The notes: generated by a model not told the origin, from the letters alone. Shown: positions 34,414 through 44,013, counted from the first letter of the stretch. The stretch: 64,000 nucleotides of DNA from Moraxellaceae bacterium (GCA_031119205.1 JAVHYF010000003.1:133742-197741), one strand, 5' to 3'. A program made the numbers and translations.

Positions 34414-34776
34414 ATGAGCATCCTCTCAAGAATCTTTGGCGCAAAGTCCGAGATCAGCGCAAAGCCTGTAGAGCACGCTGTCATCGTCGCCTTTGCGTAT
34501 ATTGGCACGACCGATCTCGATCCGCTCTTCGCGCTCGAGTCGCAGCTGGAGGCGGCGATCGCCACCTCCAAGGTGGGGGAGTACGACGGAAACGAAGTGG
34601 CGGTAGATGGAAGCGATGGAACTCTGTACATGTACGGCTCAGATGCCGACAAGCTCTTTGCTGCTGTCCGCCCAATACTAGAAGCGTGTAGTTTCATGAA
34701 AGGTGCATCTGCAAAGCTCCGTTATGGCCCCCCCGCCGATGGCGTACGCGAAGTCACGGTGCAGCTTGCGGCCTAA
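34414..34776 (+). CDS. Hypothetical cassette protein, plus-strand cassette
   Basis: 120 residues, MSILSRIFGAKSEISA. The body (VIVAFAYIGTTDLDPLFALE, then GEYDGNEVAVDGSDGTLYMYG and LFAAVRPILEACSFM) looks like a small alpha/beta sandwich of a type common among uncharacterised cytosolic proteins. Unrecognised. Divergent from the exported-protein gene (43-bp gap). The stop lies in a plus-strand attC R'' core (GCCTAAC), so this cassette is inverted relative to the others. Confidence 0.68.
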   Translation: MSILSRIFGAKSEISAKPVEHAVIVAFAYIGTTDLDPLFALESQLEAAIATSKVGEYDGNEVAVDGSDGTLYMYGSDADKLFAAVRPILEACSFMKGASAKLRYGPPADGVREVTVQLAA

Positions 34777-34853
34777 CACCTCGTTGGAGCGGACGCATGA
34801 GGGATAAAGTGCCAAGCTCAAACATCGGCGCGCGCTCAACTCAAACGTTGATC
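34771..34853 (+). other. attC site in plus orientation
   Basis: R'' GCCTAAC (34771-34777, containing the gene stop), arm TTGGAGCGGACGC, central loop, arm GCGCGCGCTCAA followed by CTCAAAC, R' GTTGATC (34847-34853). The arms pair as TTG-AGCG with one extrahelical G, a hallmark of attC. Confidence 0.75.
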
Positions 34854-35000
34854 CGACCCCTTCCCAGCCGAAAGCAGTCCTTCGTTTGCACAGCGTTGAT
34901 TGGCCGCTTTGGCCGAAGACCTGACGGTCGGAGAGCGCATCGCGTAACAGCACCACGTTTGTTGTGGATCGACGAGAGGCGTGGGTAGCTGACCAGCAAA

Positions 35001-35031
35001 AAAAGGGGCTGCGCAATGCGCAGCCCCTTTT
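35001..35031. terminator. Bidirectional terminator at the end of katA
   Basis: 14-bp stem AAAAGGGGCTGCGC (35001-35014) and complement (35018-35031), loop AAT. It also closes the cassette block on the other side. The 34854-35000 gap holds no gene, only degenerate palindromic blocks. Confidence 0.9.
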
Positions 35032-35057
35032 CGTCGATACAGCCCGGTGAGTCCTGC

Positions 35058-36494
35058 TCACTCCAACCGCATCAACGCCTGCTTCACCCCTTCCCCATAA
35101 GCCGGATCCGCCTTGCTGCAGTTGGCAATGTGCCGTGCTTTGACCTCGGCGGACGCATCGCCCAGCGCACGTGCGGTGTTGTCGAACAGGGCCTGGCGCT
35201 GGGCGTCGGACATGAGGCGGAAGAGCAGGCCGGGCTGGGTGAAGTAGTCCTCGTCGGCGCGGTGGTCCCAGTGGTCGGCGGCGCCTTCGATGGCCAGGGG
35301 TGGCTCGGCAAACTCGGGGTGGTCCTGCCAGTCACCCTGGCTGTTGGGCACGATGGCGGGCAGTGCGCCGGCGTTGGCGTCCACGCGCATGGCGCCGTCG
35401 CGGTGGTAGCTGTGGAAGGGGCAGCGGGGTGCGTTGACCGGGATCTGGTTGAAGTTCACGCCCAGGCGGTAGCGCTGCGTGTCGCCGTAGCTGAACAGGC
35501 GGGCCTGCAGCATCTTGTCCGGCGAGAAGCCGATGCCCGGCACGATGTTGGCGGGCGAGAAGGCGGCCTGTTCCACTTCGGCGAAGTAGTTGTCGGGATT
35601 GCGGTTGAGCTCCATCACGCCGACCTCGATCAGCGGGGCGTCCTTGTGCAGCCACACCTTGGTGAGGTCGAAGGGGTTGTAGGGCAGGGCCCGGGCCTGC
35701 GCTTCGCTCAGCACCTGGATGTACAGCGTCCATGACGGGAAGTCACCGCCTTCGATGGCGTTGAAGAGATCGCGCTGGGCGCTCTCGCGGTCGCTGGCGA
35801 CGATGGCGGCGGCCTCGCTGTCGCTGAGGTTGCGGATGCCCTGGCGGCACTTCAGCGTGAACTTCACCCAGTGGCGCTCGCCGGCGGCGTTGATGAGGCT
35901 GAAGGTGTGGCTGCCGAAGCCGTGCATGTAGCGGTAGCCGTCCGGCAGGCCGCGGTCGCTCATCACGATGGTGACCTGGTGCAGCGCTTCGGGCAGCAGG
36001 GTCCAGAAGTCCCAGTTGTTCTGCGCGCTGCGCAGGTTGCTGCGCGGGTCGCGCTTGACGGCGTGGTTGAGGTCCGGGAAGCGCAGCGGGTCGCGCATGA
36101 AGAACACCGGCGTGTTGTTGCCGACGAGGTCCCAGTTGCCTTCCTCGGTATAGAACTTCACGGCGAAGCCGCGGATGTCGCGTTCGGCATCCGCCGCGCC
36201 GCGCTCGCCGGCGACGGTGGAGAAGCGCACGAAGACATCGGTCTTCTTGCCGACCTGGGCGAACAGTTTGGCGCTGCTGTAGCGGCTGATGTCCTGCGTG
36301 ACGGTGAAGCTGCCGTAGGCGCCGGAGCCCTTGGCGTGCATGCGCCGCTCGGGAATCACTTCGCGGTCGAAGTGGGCCAGCTTCTCGATGAGCCAGATGT
36401 CCTGCAGCAGTGCGGGGCCGCGCGGCCCGGCGGTCATGATGTTCTGGTTGTCGACCACCGGCGCGCCGGTAGCGTGGGAGATCTTGCTTGCCAT
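35058..36494 (-). CDS. katA: Monofunctional heme catalase
   Basis: 478 residues, the size of small-subunit clade 3 catalases. Breaks down hydrogen peroxide. Catalytic His53 ([12 protein letters not shown]), the distal Asn region ([13 protein letters not shown]) and the proximal heme-tyrosine motif ([14 protein letters not shown]) are present. N-terminal [18 protein letters not shown] is typical, and there is no signal peptide, so it is cytoplasmic. Protoglobin and other stress-type genes follow upstream on the same strand. Confidence 0.97.
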   Translation of the reverse strand: MASKISHATGAPVVDNQNIMTAGPRGPALLQDIWLIEKLAHFDREVIPERRMHAKGSGAYGSFTVTQDISRYSSAKLFAQVGKKTDVFVRFSTVAGERGAADAERDIRGFAVKFYTEEGNWDLVGNNTPVFFMRDPLRFPDLNHAVKRDPRSNLRSAQNNWDFWTLLPEALHQVTIVMSDRGLPDGYRYMHGFGSHTFSLINAAGERHWVKFTLKCRQGIRNLSDSEAAAIVASDRESAQRDLFNAIEGGDFPSWTLYIQVLSEAQARALPYNPFDLTKVWLHKDAPLIEVGVMELNRNPDNYFAEVEQAAFSPANIVPGIGFSPDKMLQARLFSYGDTQRYRLGVNFNQIPVNAPRCPFHSYHRDGAMRVDANAGALPAIVPNSQGDWQDHPEFAEPPLAIEGAADHWDHRADEDYFTQPGLLFRLMSDAQRQALFDNTARALGDASAEVKARHIANCSKADPAYGEGVKQALMRLE

Positions 36495-36590
36495 GGGAGG
36501 ACTCCGTTCAGGCAGATGGATGATGGGGCGGGGTTTGACTGGGGCGTCGGCGTTCCGGTGTCACGCGAACGCCGACCGTGCGACGAGGGT

Positions 36591-37184
36591 TCAGAACGTC
36601 GACGGAGCGACGTAAGGCTCACTCCACAGGGTGACCTGCAGGGTGATCGATTTGAACCATGCGGCGTGCATGGCCTCCACTTGCTCCGCACTGTGGCCCT
36701 TCTTGGCGAGGAAGGGCTTGATGGTGGCGGTGATAGGCACGATGAACGCGATCAGGTAGCGCAGGTGGATGGAGGTGGCGGCGGAGTTCACGCCATCGGT
36801 CTTGCCCTTCTTCGCGCTGGTGTGGCGCAGGCCGATCTCGTACTGGTAGTCCAGCCAGTCGCGGTCGTAGCGGGCCGCGCAGGTGTCGGTGATCCACTGC
36901 CCGAAGCGGCGCCGCACGCCGGCAAGGTAGGCCGGGTCCGGCTGGCCGTTGGCTCCGCTGAAGTAATGCACCAGGTGCGGGTGCGAGCCGACGAAGCCGT
37001 ACCACACGTCGAGGATGGCCTCGACCTGGTCGGCCAGCACCTCGCCGGCCTGGCGCAGGGCGACGAGATCGGTGTCGCCGAGCAGCACGGTCTGTTTGAG
37101 GACGGCGAAGTCCTCGTCGCTCATCGGTGACTTGGCAACGGCGCTGCTGCCGAAGGTGTATCCGGGTATGTCGGGGCGGCTCAT
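36591..37184 (-). CDS. Protoglobin-domain protein
   Basis: 197 residues, a single protoglobin domain as in globin-coupled sensors but without any output domain. Start IPGYTFGSSAVAKSPMS is the family's pre-helix, and the proximal heme His is probably in YEIGLRHTSAKK. Such proteins bind O2, CO or NO. Location 96 bp before katA on the same strand suggests oxidative or nitrosative stress. Whether both share a transcript is not clear. Confidence 0.9.
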   Translation of the reverse strand: MSRPDIPGYTFGSSAVAKSPMSDEDFAVLKQTVLLGDTDLVALRQAGEVLADQVEAILDVWYGFVGSHPHLVHYFSGANGQPDPAYLAGVRRRFGQWITDTCAARYDRDWLDYQYEIGLRHTSAKKGKTDGVNSAATSIHLRYLIAFIVPITATIKPFLAKKGHSAEQVEAMHAAWFKSITLQVTLWSEPYVAPSTF

Positions 37185-37369
37185 GACGGCTCCTCGTTAT
37201 CGTGAATGTGGCGAAGGAATGGCGAATGGCAAATGACGGATGGTTCCGTGTCGACCTGCGGTCGATGCCTTGAGGATAGGAAGGCGCCGCTCCGCTGACA
37301 TTTGCCTGAGGGAGCGCGCACATCTAGACCGTGAGAGCTAGGCCGCCCTGTGCATGGTGGCAGCGTGGC

Positions 37370-37996
37370 TCACCAGTGCAGCATCGGAAGCGGCCGCCAG
37401 GGCGTGCGACAGAACTGGCGCAGCGTCAGCGCGGCCAGCCGGCGATGGAAGCCCGCATCCGGGTAGCGCTGCTGGATGCCGCGCACCGTTGCGCGTGGCA
37501 GGCCGAAGCGGATGACGCCCAGCGACACGTCGATGAGATCCGCCCGCCGCCAGCGCTCGACGCTGGCCGCCCATGGCGTGTCCGCGTGGAAGGGGCGCAA
37601 CTTGTGATGGTGGACGATCAGCGCGTGCACCTGCGGGCCGAGCTCCGCGTCCAGCCCGCGCTGCTGCAGGTAACGCTGTGCGCGGGCGGCGGACGGCTCC
37701 AGGTAGTCGAAGGTCTGGTCCGTCCAGATGCCGATGTCGTGGAAGGCCGCGGCGATGAGTACCGCCATCGGCGGTGCACCACCATCGGCGGCGTCATCGC
37801 CGGCGTGGGTGGTGGGGTCGGACAGCGCCCGGTAAAAGGCCAGCACGCGGTGGATGTGGTTACGGTAGCCCTGCAGGTCCTGCCCCAGGGCGTCCGCGTA
37901 ATTGGTGAGGATGCTGTCGACCACGCAGCCATCACCATAGCCGTGGCCGGCTGCGGCGACGGTCTCAGGCCAGGCTGGAGACAGCACCCTGGCCAC
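37370..37996 (-). CDS. HD-domain phosphohydrolase-like protein
   Basis: 208 residues. HD metal-binding pattern: RNHIHRVLAFY (first His), AAAFHDIGIW (HD pair) and VHALIVHHHKLRPF (later His cluster). The family hydrolyses phosphate esters or nucleotides; substrate unknown. The GTG start at 37996 overlaps the end of the preceding gene by 32 bp; a second GTG at 37987 is also possible. Confidence 0.8.
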   Translation of the reverse strand: MARVLSPAWPETVAAAGHGYGDGCVVDSILTNYADALGQDLQGYRNHIHRVLAFYRALSDPTTHAGDDAADGGAPPMAVLIAAAFHDIGIWTDQTFDYLEPSAARAQRYLQQRGLDAELGPQVHALIVHHHKLRPFHADTPWAASVERWRRADLIDVSLGVIRFGLPRATVRGIQQRYPDAGFHRRLAALTLRQFCRTPWRPLPMLHW

Positions 37997-38471
37997 CGTG
38001 CCGCAGGCGCCGGTACTGCAAGGTCGCGCCGATCAGGTAGAACAGGAACACGATGCCGATCACCTTGGCCAGCGTCGGGTCTTCCGGGCCGGTGAACAAC
38101 GGGCCGCTGCGCGGAAAGCGGCTGAAGGTCTCGGTGATGCCGGGAATCATGTGGAAGAACACCGTGGTGGTGAAGCCCAGGGTCTCGACATAGGACGACA
38201 GGCCGCCGAAGGCCTGGCGCTTGCCGGCGAGCGTGGCTGCGGCCAGCACGATGAGCGTCATGACACCCAGCACGTGAGCGATGTTGAAGCCACCCCGCTG
38301 GAAGATGCCGAAGCCGGTGATGCAGGTGATGGCGGTGCATACGATGTACACCATGGCGAGCGGGCGGCGGGTGGTGATGTCGCCGTGGCGCACCAGCATC
38401 GTGAAGGCACTGATCAGCGCAACGAGGCCGAATGCCGTGTGCAGGGTGCCGATGGAAGTCAGGCCGAACAT
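37965..38471 (-). CDS. Six-helix membrane protein, DUF2306-like
   Basis: 168 residues with about five or six transmembrane segments. GTLHTAFGLVALISAFTMLVRHGD is typical of DUF2306-like proteins. Function unknown. Overlaps the HD-domain gene, so the two are probably translated together. A GAAAAGGAGC site precedes the ATG. Confidence 0.78.
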   Translation of the reverse strand: MFGLTSIGTLHTAFGLVALISAFTMLVRHGDITTRRPLAMVYIVCTAITCITGFGIFQRGGFNIAHVLGVMTLIVLAAATLAGKRQAFGGLSSYVETLGFTTTVFFHMIPGITETFSRFPRSGPLFTGPEDPTLAKVIGIVFLFYLIGATLQYRRLRHGGQGAVSSLA

Positions 38472-38527
38472 GGTTGCTCCTTTTCTTTGAAGGCGAAGGT
38501 TCTGGCGGGCGGTGTTAGAGGCTGGTC

Positions 38528-39391
38528 CTACCGGGCGTGGCGCAGGAAGGTGGCGATATGCGCGGCAGCGGCCTCCGGGTGTTCGTGGTGCGGGCCGTGG
38601 CCGGCAAGCGGAAAGGTCACCAGCTGCAGCGTGGGCAGCACCTGGTTGAGCGCGTACCAGTTCTCCACCGGGAAGATGATGTCGTGGTCGCCACCGACGT
38701 GCAGCACCGGGATGCGTGTGTGCTTCAGTGCTTCCAGCACGGCATCGGCGGGAAACAGGGGGCTGCGTGGCGTGGTGCCAAGGTTCGCCGCCGCCCAGTC
38801 CACCGGCACCGGTGGGCTACGGTCGCCCTTGCGCGCGGCGATGCGCGCCACCGACAGCTCGGCAGCCGCGCGGCTGGCCGCCGAGCGCGGTTCGAAGAAC
38901 AGGATGGTCTCTTCCTTCAGACCGTAGTCCGGAATGACAGCGGTATCGTAAAAGAGCTGCTCGGCCGGCTTGACGTTGGGCCCCGGCGGCGTGGTGCCGA
39001 TCAGCACCGCATGCGTGATGCGCTGCGGGTAGGCCGCCACCACGATCTGCGCAGCCATACCGCCCAGCGACCAGCCGCCGATGGCGACGTCCTGCAGGTC
39101 CAGCGCATCGATGAGGTCGCGCGCGTCGATGGCCAGTTGCGACGGGTCCAGCGTGCGCTCGCCGGTCGACTGGCCGAGGCCGCTGAAGTCGAAGGTGATG
39201 ACTTCGAAGCCCTCGCCTGCCAGGGCGTCGAGGAAGGCGGGGTCCCACACGTCCATGGTGCCGCGGAAGCGTGTGCACAACACGACGGGCTTACCGCTGC
39301 CGATGCGGCGGTAGGCCAGCTTGCGGTTGCCGACGTCCACGAAACGGGTGGCGACGTTGCTGGCGTTGGGTGTGTGCGTGGGGTTCGGCAT
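38528..39391 (-). CDS. Alpha/beta hydrolase
   Basis: 287 residues, cytoplasmic. Triad: nucleophile Ser in IGGWSLGGMAAQ, acid Asp in VGGDHDIIFP, His in LAGHGPHHEHP. The oxyanion segment CTRFRGTMDVWDP parallels NRFRGTMDNWDP in the exported hydrolase at 39707, so the two are paralogues. Substrate unknown. Confidence 0.88.
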   Translation of the reverse strand: MPNPTHTPNASNVATRFVDVGNRKLAYRRIGSGKPVVLCTRFRGTMDVWDPAFLDALAGEGFEVITFDFSGLGQSTGERTLDPSQLAIDARDLIDALDLQDVAIGGWSLGGMAAQIVVAAYPQRITHAVLIGTTPPGPNVKPAEQLFYDTAVIPDYGLKEETILFFEPRSAASRAAAELSVARIAARKGDRSPPVPVDWAAANLGTTPRSPLFPADAVLEALKHTRIPVLHVGGDHDIIFPVENWYALNQVLPTLQLVTFPLAGHGPHHEHPEAAAAHIATFLRHAR

Positions 39392-39706
39392 GACGGCGAC
39401 TCCAGGTGTGTGCAGGCAGGGCTTTCAGGCGAAGCAGCGTGGCGCGGGTGGCCGGTGGCGCTGCAACCAGTCCTCTGCAGGCAGCGTGTCGTCAGCATAG
39501 GAACGTGCCCCGCCGTCGCCATCGGTCAGAAGGGATAGGCCAGCGCGTGGCATGCGCATCAGCCCTGTGCACATGCGCCGCACGTTCATGCATACCGACG
39601 CCGGGCTATGTCGTTTGACGGGGAGATGACCGGTCGTTCGGCAGGGGCAGGCAGGTGGAGCTGTGGGGCAGCATGGTTGCCCACCCCATCCACGAGGAGT
39701 CATGCC
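39392..39706. other. Intergenic gap between divergent hydrolases
   Basis: 315 bp between two divergently transcribed paralogous hydrolase genes. It should hold both promoters, but I see no convincing palindrome or -35/-10 pair. A GAGGAG ribosome site for the right-hand gene is at 39694-39699. Confidence 0.4.
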
Positions 39707-40705
39707 ATGCCCGCAAGCCTTCCACGTAATTCCGCATCACCCGGAACAAAAGAGATTGCGCCATCGAGATCACGCCGGATGCTCGGCATCGTGCTGGCTG
39801 CGTTGCCGGCGCTGTGTGTGACGCCGGCCGTCATGGCGGCGGACAGCGCCGGAGGCAGTGGCGTCACGGCTACGGCCGAGACCCGCGTCATCGATGTCGA
39901 CGGCAACGCCATCGCCTACCGCGACATCGGCTCGAGCCGTGGCACGCCGTTGCTGTTGCTGAACCGCTTCCGCGGCACCATGGACAACTGGGACCCGAAG
40001 CTCATCGACAAGCTGGCCACCGAACGCCGTGTCGTGATGTTCGACCAGCCGGGCTTCGCACGCTCGCAGGGCACGCCGCAGGATTCACTGCCGCAGTTCG
40101 CGGCCTCGGCCGTCGCGGTGGCGCGGCGCCTGGGTATCGAGAAGTTCGACCTGCTCGGCTTCTCCATGGGCGGCACGGTGGCCCTGCAGGTTCTGCTGGA
40201 TCATCCGCAGCGCGTGCGACGTGCGGTGATCGCCGGGTCGGCGCCGGGCCATGTGCCGGGTGAAGTGCCCTCCAATGTCGCGGCGGGCGCCGAGGTGTGG
40301 ACCGTCGCGATGAAGCCGGTGAACGTCGACGAAGACTTCCTGTTCCTGTTCTTCGAGCAGACACCGACCAGCCAGCGCGCAGGGCGCGAATACCTCGCGC
40401 GGCTCACGCAGCGAAAGGACGCTTTCGCGAAGCTGGTCGACGCGACGGCCTGGCAGGCGCAGCTCAAGTCGGCCTCCGCGGTGCACACGCCGCAGACCTC
40501 CTTGCTGCCCCGACTGAAGGAGATTGCGCATCCGGTGCTGGTCGCCAATGGCCGCCACGACATCATGGCGCCGACCTATGCCTCCTACGCGATGGCGCAG
40601 GCCTTGCCGCAGGGATGGCTGAAGATCTATCCGGACTCCGGCCACGGCTTCCTGTTCCAGTACCCGGACGAGTTCGGTGAGGACGTGCTGCGCTTCCTGC
40701 GCTGA
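39707..40705 (+). CDS. Exported alpha/beta hydrolase
   Basis: 332 residues. N terminus has SRSRRMLGIVLAALPAL and VMAADS, a signal peptide with a twin-arginine-like RR. Triad: Ser in LLGFSMGGTVALQ, Asp in NGRHDIMAP, His in DSGHGFLFQ. GAGGAG site before the ATG. Paralogue of the cytoplasmic hydrolase at 38528, here predicted periplasmic. Confidence 0.88.
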   Translation: MPASLPRNSASPGTKEIAPSRSRRMLGIVLAALPALCVTPAVMAADSAGGSGVTATAETRVIDVDGNAIAYRDIGSSRGTPLLLLNRFRGTMDNWDPKLIDKLATERRVVMFDQPGFARSQGTPQDSLPQFAASAVAVARRLGIEKFDLLGFSMGGTVALQVLLDHPQRVRRAVIAGSAPGHVPGEVPSNVAAGAEVWTVAMKPVNVDEDFLFLFFEQTPTSQRAGREYLARLTQRKDAFAKLVDATAWQAQLKSASAVHTPQTSLLPRLKEIAHPVLVANGRHDIMAPTYASYAMAQALPQGWLKIYPDSGHGFLFQYPDEFGEDVLRFLR

Positions 40706-40724
40706 CAGAGAACTAAGAAAGCAC

Positions 40725-40751
40725 CGCGCCCGGCGGATCAGGCCGGGCGCG
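40725..40751. terminator. Hairpin between convergent genes
   Basis: 10-bp GC stem (40725-40734 with 40742-40751), 7-nt loop. T-poor tail, so a weak terminator candidate. Confidence 0.5.
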
Positions 40752-40809
40752 AGTGTTGTAGCAGCATTCCAGGGATGCCTCGTCACGACACCCGGAGCAT
40801 CCTGCGCAC

Positions 40810-41904
40810 TCAGGGCAGCTTGAAGCGCGCGAGGTTCCAGCGTGTCACGCGCTCTTCCCACTCGTCACCGGCCGCAGGGGTCAGCGGCAACGCAAGGTTG
40901 GTGACGTACATGTACTGGCCCGATACGGCGGTGGATGCCGGAAACAGCAATGCTTTCGGGCTGCCGTCGCCGGCGATGCCACCGAAGCTGCCGGCGCGTA
41001 CGCGGGTCAGACCGTTCTCGTCCAGCCCGAGCACCACATCGGCCTGATTGGCGACGACCCACAGCAGGCCACCGTGGAACATCAGTCCGTCGGCGCCGGG
41101 CAAGCTCTCGGTCATCACGGTGACTTCGCCGCTGGCGAGGCTCATGCGTAGCAGGCGGTTGTCGCCTGCGTTGCAGATGTACAGCACGCCCGGCGTCTTG
41201 CCGAAGGCCAGCCCGTTGGCGCCGAAGGGCAGGTAGCCGGCAGTGGCGAGCAGGGGGTCGCGCGACACCACGCTGACACTGCAGGGTGCGCAGGTGGTGG
41301 CGCGCTCGATGCGGTAGATGGCGCCCTGGAAGGAGTCGGAGACGTAGAGGTTCTTCTCCGCGTCGAAGACCATGCCGTTGATGGCCGGAAAGCCGACCGA
41401 TCCGTAGCTGACCTGGTCGGCACTGCCGTCCGGATTGGCCACCGTGCGTGGCTTGACGGTCGGCGGTTGCAGCGCGCCGAACTGCACGACGTCTTCCAGC
41501 TTGCTGTCCGCGGTGAAGCTGGCGTCGAGACGCTGCAGTTTCGATGCGCCGAAGTTGAGGATGTAGAGCTTGCCGTCGGCGAACTCGATACCCGTGAGTG
41601 GCTGCGGGCCGAAGCTGTAGCGCGCCAGCAACTTGCCGCCGGCGGAGTAGCGCAGCACCTGGTTGTTGCGCGCGTTCGCCGGCTCGCGTGCATCGAAGGT
41701 ACCGACGTACAGGTCGCCATTGGCCGGGTTGGAGGCCAGGCCTTCCGGGTGGCGGATATCGGCAGGCAGGGCGATCGCCGTCTGCACGGCGATCGACGTG
41801 AATCCGTTGGCCGGCTGGCGCGACTGCGCCATGAGGGACGACGACAACAGGCTGCCGCCAGCGACGACGAACGTGACGATCAGCTGGCTCATGAGGTATT
41901 GCAT
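40810..41904 (-). CDS. Exported SMP-30/NHL-type beta-propeller protein
   Basis: 364 residues, signal peptide MQYLMSQLIVTFVVAGGSLL to LMAQS. The start at 41904 has a GGGAG site. Repeated blade-like motifs (HPEGLASNPANGDLYVGTFD, INGMVFDAEKNLYVSDSF, ANGLAFGKTPGVLYICN, ADGLMFHGGLLWVV) indicate a six-bladed propeller like SMP-30/gluconolactonases. A Cys pair TTCAPCSV may form a disulfide. Activity unknown: lactonase-like or sugar-binding. Confidence 0.82.
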   Translation of the reverse strand: MQYLMSQLIVTFVVAGGSLLSSSLMAQSRQPANGFTSIAVQTAIALPADIRHPEGLASNPANGDLYVGTFDAREPANARNNQVLRYSAGGKLLARYSFGPQPLTGIEFADGKLYILNFGASKLQRLDASFTADSKLEDVVQFGALQPPTVKPRTVANPDGSADQVSYGSVGFPAINGMVFDAEKNLYVSDSFQGAIYRIERATTCAPCSVSVVSRDPLLATAGYLPFGANGLAFGKTPGVLYICNAGDNRLLRMSLASGEVTVMTESLPGADGLMFHGGLLWVVANQADVVLGLDENGLTRVRAGSFGGIAGDGSPKALLFPASTAVSGQYMYVTNLALPLTPAAGDEWEERVTRWNLARFKLP

Positions 41905-42047
41905 GCGAGCTCCCGGGAGGAAGACGAGCGCTCCCGCGGTGGGAGCGCATCGTTGTGCTGGAGGGGACTGGACGCCCCTGGGACGTGCGGTGGGCATGCG
42001 GCGGATCTGGCCCGTGCAGCGGGAGCCAGATCCGCCGCTCAGGCCGC

Positions 42048-43037
42048 TCAGCCGCGGGCGAAGGCCAGCAGGTCTGCGTTCAGCTGTTCCTTGGCGGTGT
42101 CGCCAAGGCTGTGGCTGCCGCCCTTGTAGATCTTCAGCTCAGCACCCTTCACGAGCTTGGCCGACAGCAGCGCCGATCCCTGGATGGGCACGATCTGGTC
42201 GTCATCGCCGTGGATGATCAGGGTGGGCACGTCGAAGCGCTTCAGGTCCTCGGTGAAGTCCGTCTCCGAGAAGGCCTTGATGCAGTCATAGGCGTTCTTG
42301 TGGCCGGACATCATCCCCTGCATGTACCAGGACTGGATGAGGCCTTGCGACACCTTGGCACCCGGGCGGTTGAAGTTGAAGAAGGGGCCGCTGGCGACGT
42401 CGAGGAAGAACTGCGCGCGGTCGGCCAGGTAGGCCTTGCGGAAGCCGTCGAAGACTTCCATGCCCAGACCGCCGGGGTTGTTGGGGGACTTCAGCATGAT
42501 CGGCGGCACCGCACCCATCAGCACGGCCTTGGACACGCGCTTGCTGCCGTGGCGGCCGATGTAGCGTGCGACTTCGCCACCACCGGTGGAGTGTCCCACC
42601 ATCATGGCGCCCTTCACGTCGAGCGCGGTGAACAGCTCGTTCAGGTCGTCGGCGTAGGTGTCCATCTCGTTGCCGTTCCACGGCTGGCTGGAACGGCCAT
42701 GGCCGCGGCGGTCATGGGCGATGCAGCGGAAGCCGTTGGAGGCCAGGTGGAACATCTGGGCCTCCCACGCGTCGGCACTGAGCGGCCAGCCGTGGCTGAA
42801 GGTGACGATGCGGCCATCCTTGGGGCCCCAGTCCTTGTAGTAGATCTGGGTACCGTCCTTCGTGGTGATGTAGCTCATGGTTTTCCTTTCGGCGGTTGCT
42901 GCGGCCGGATTTGCCGCGTGGGATGACAGGGGGATGAGTGCGGTGGCCAGTGGCAGCGAGGCAGTGGCCACCATGCCGGCGGTTCCTGCGAGCAGCGCTC
43001 GCCTGGTGTGATCCACACGCGTGTTGTCGTGATGCAT
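42048..43037 (-). CDS. Tat-exported alpha/beta hydrolase, chloroperoxidase/arylesterase type
   Basis: 329 residues. Tat signal [20 protein letters not shown] then a hydrolase beginning [17 protein letters not shown]. Triad: Ser in [15 protein letters not shown], Asp in [11 protein letters not shown], His in GGSHSLGDT. It is a close paralogue of the cytoplasmic enzyme at 24243 (both have [13 protein letters not shown]). No metal or heme motif. A 15-bp inverted repeat lies 36 bp upstream of the start in the leader. Confidence 0.9.
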   Translation of the reverse strand: MHHDNTRVDHTRRALLAGTAGMVATASLPLATALIPLSSHAANPAAATAERKTMSYITTKDGTQIYYKDWGPKDGRIVTFSHGWPLSADAWEAQMFHLASNGFRCIAHDRRGHGRSSQPWNGNEMDTYADDLNELFTALDVKGAMMVGHSTGGGEVARYIGRHGSKRVSKAVLMGAVPPIMLKSPNNPGGLGMEVFDGFRKAYLADRAQFFLDVASGPFFNFNRPGAKVSQGLIQSWYMQGMMSGHKNAYDCIKAFSETDFTEDLKRFDVPTLIIHGDDDQIVPIQGSALLSAKLVKGAELKIYKGGSHSLGDTAKEQLNADLLAFARG

Positions 43038-43072
43038 GTCGTTTCCTTGACGAGCGGTTGCGCGATGACAAA

Positions 43073-43110
43073 CGGGTGCAGGCCGGAGGCTTCGTTCCGG
43101 CCTGCACCCG
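43073..43110. promoter_or_regulatory. Perfect 15-bp inverted repeat in the hydrolase leader
   Basis: CGGGTGCAGGCCGGA (43073-43087) with its complement (43096-43110), loop GGCTTCGT, 36-73 bp upstream of the Tat-hydrolase start. No T run, so more likely an RNA hairpin or operator than a terminator. The rest of the 43038-43300 gap shows nothing clear. Confidence 0.55.
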
Positions 43111-43300
43111 TCGCTCTTCATCAGGATAGGGATGCCCGTGGAAGCCGCCATCCACCTGAAGAATTAGGCCACTAGCAGGTGTGTGGCCGTGTTCCAGAAG
43201 GACTAGCGCATGCCCTGCCTCCGGTCGATGCCGGCGCGGTTCACGGGTGACACGCTTGCGACTGGCACATACCGGTGCCGGTCCGCGCGGGAGAGGTGAA

Positions 43301-43975
43301 ATGAAGAATGCTGTGACCAGGGACGCTGTAACGACAGACGCTGCCACTGAGGGCACTGCCCAACCCTACAGTCGGGCGACGACAGCCGTGCTGCTCGTCG
43401 ATCCCTACAACGACTTCCTGAGTGCCGGCGGCAAGCTCGCCGAAATGGCGCGGCCGGTGGCCGACGCGATCGGCACCGTGGCGAACATGAAGCGGGTGGT
43501 GGCTGCGGCGAGGCAGGCGGGCATCGCGATCTTCTATGTGCCGCACCATCGTGCGCGGCCGGACGACTTCGATGGCTGGCGCCACGCTACGCCGTACGCA
43601 CTGGCGGGCCACAAGCACCAGGTGTTCGCGGAAGGCAGCTGGGGTGGTGAATGGCACCCTGATTTCGTACCGCAGGCGGGCGACGTGATGATCAAGGAGC
43701 ACTGGGGTGGCAGCGGCTTCGCCAACACCGACCTCGACCTGCAACTGAAGCAGCACGGCGTGTCGCGCGTGATCATGGTGGGCCTGCTGGCCAACACCTG
43801 CATCGAGACTACTGCGAAGTTCGCCTCCGAGCTGGGCTACCACGTCACCCTGGTGAAGGATGCCACCGCCGCCTTCAGCCCGCAGGCGATGGCCGCGGCC
43901 CACGAGATCAACGGCCCCACCTATGCACACGCCATCATGACGGCGGCGGAACTGGTCGCCGCCCTGCCCGCCTGA
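43301..43975 (+). CDS. Isochorismatase-family cysteine hydrolase
   Basis: 224 residues. Catalytic triad placement fits the family: Asp in VLLVDPYNDFL, Lys in VMIKEHWGG and Cys in LLANTCIETTAKFA. The cis-peptide region VGLLANTC is typical. GAGAGG site before the ATG. Substrate (amide, nicotinamide-like or isochorismate-like) cannot be told. Divergent from the hydrolase at 42048 and convergent with the LuxR-type gene. Confidence 0.9.
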   Translation: MKNAVTRDAVTTDAATEGTAQPYSRATTAVLLVDPYNDFLSAGGKLAEMARPVADAIGTVANMKRVVAAARQAGIAIFYVPHHRARPDDFDGWRHATPYALAGHKHQVFAEGSWGGEWHPDFVPQAGDVMIKEHWGGSGFANTDLDLQLKQHGVSRVIMVGLLANTCIETTAKFASELGYHVTLVKDATAAFSPQAMAAAHEINGPTYAHAIMTAAELVAALPA

Positions 43976-43980
43976 GCCCG

Positions 43981-44006
43981 GCACAGCGCCCTGCAGGGCG
44001 CTGTGC
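43981..44006. terminator. Perfect palindrome between convergent genes
   Basis: 13-bp arms (43981-43993 with 43994-44006), TGCA at the centre; GC-rich with no T run. Probably a bidirectional terminator. Confidence 0.6.
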
Positions 44007-44013
44007 TGCGGAC

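Noticed and set aside
34850..34880. TGATCC as another ECF promoter
   Set aside because: No matching -10 at 18 bp, and it falls in the attC R' core region.
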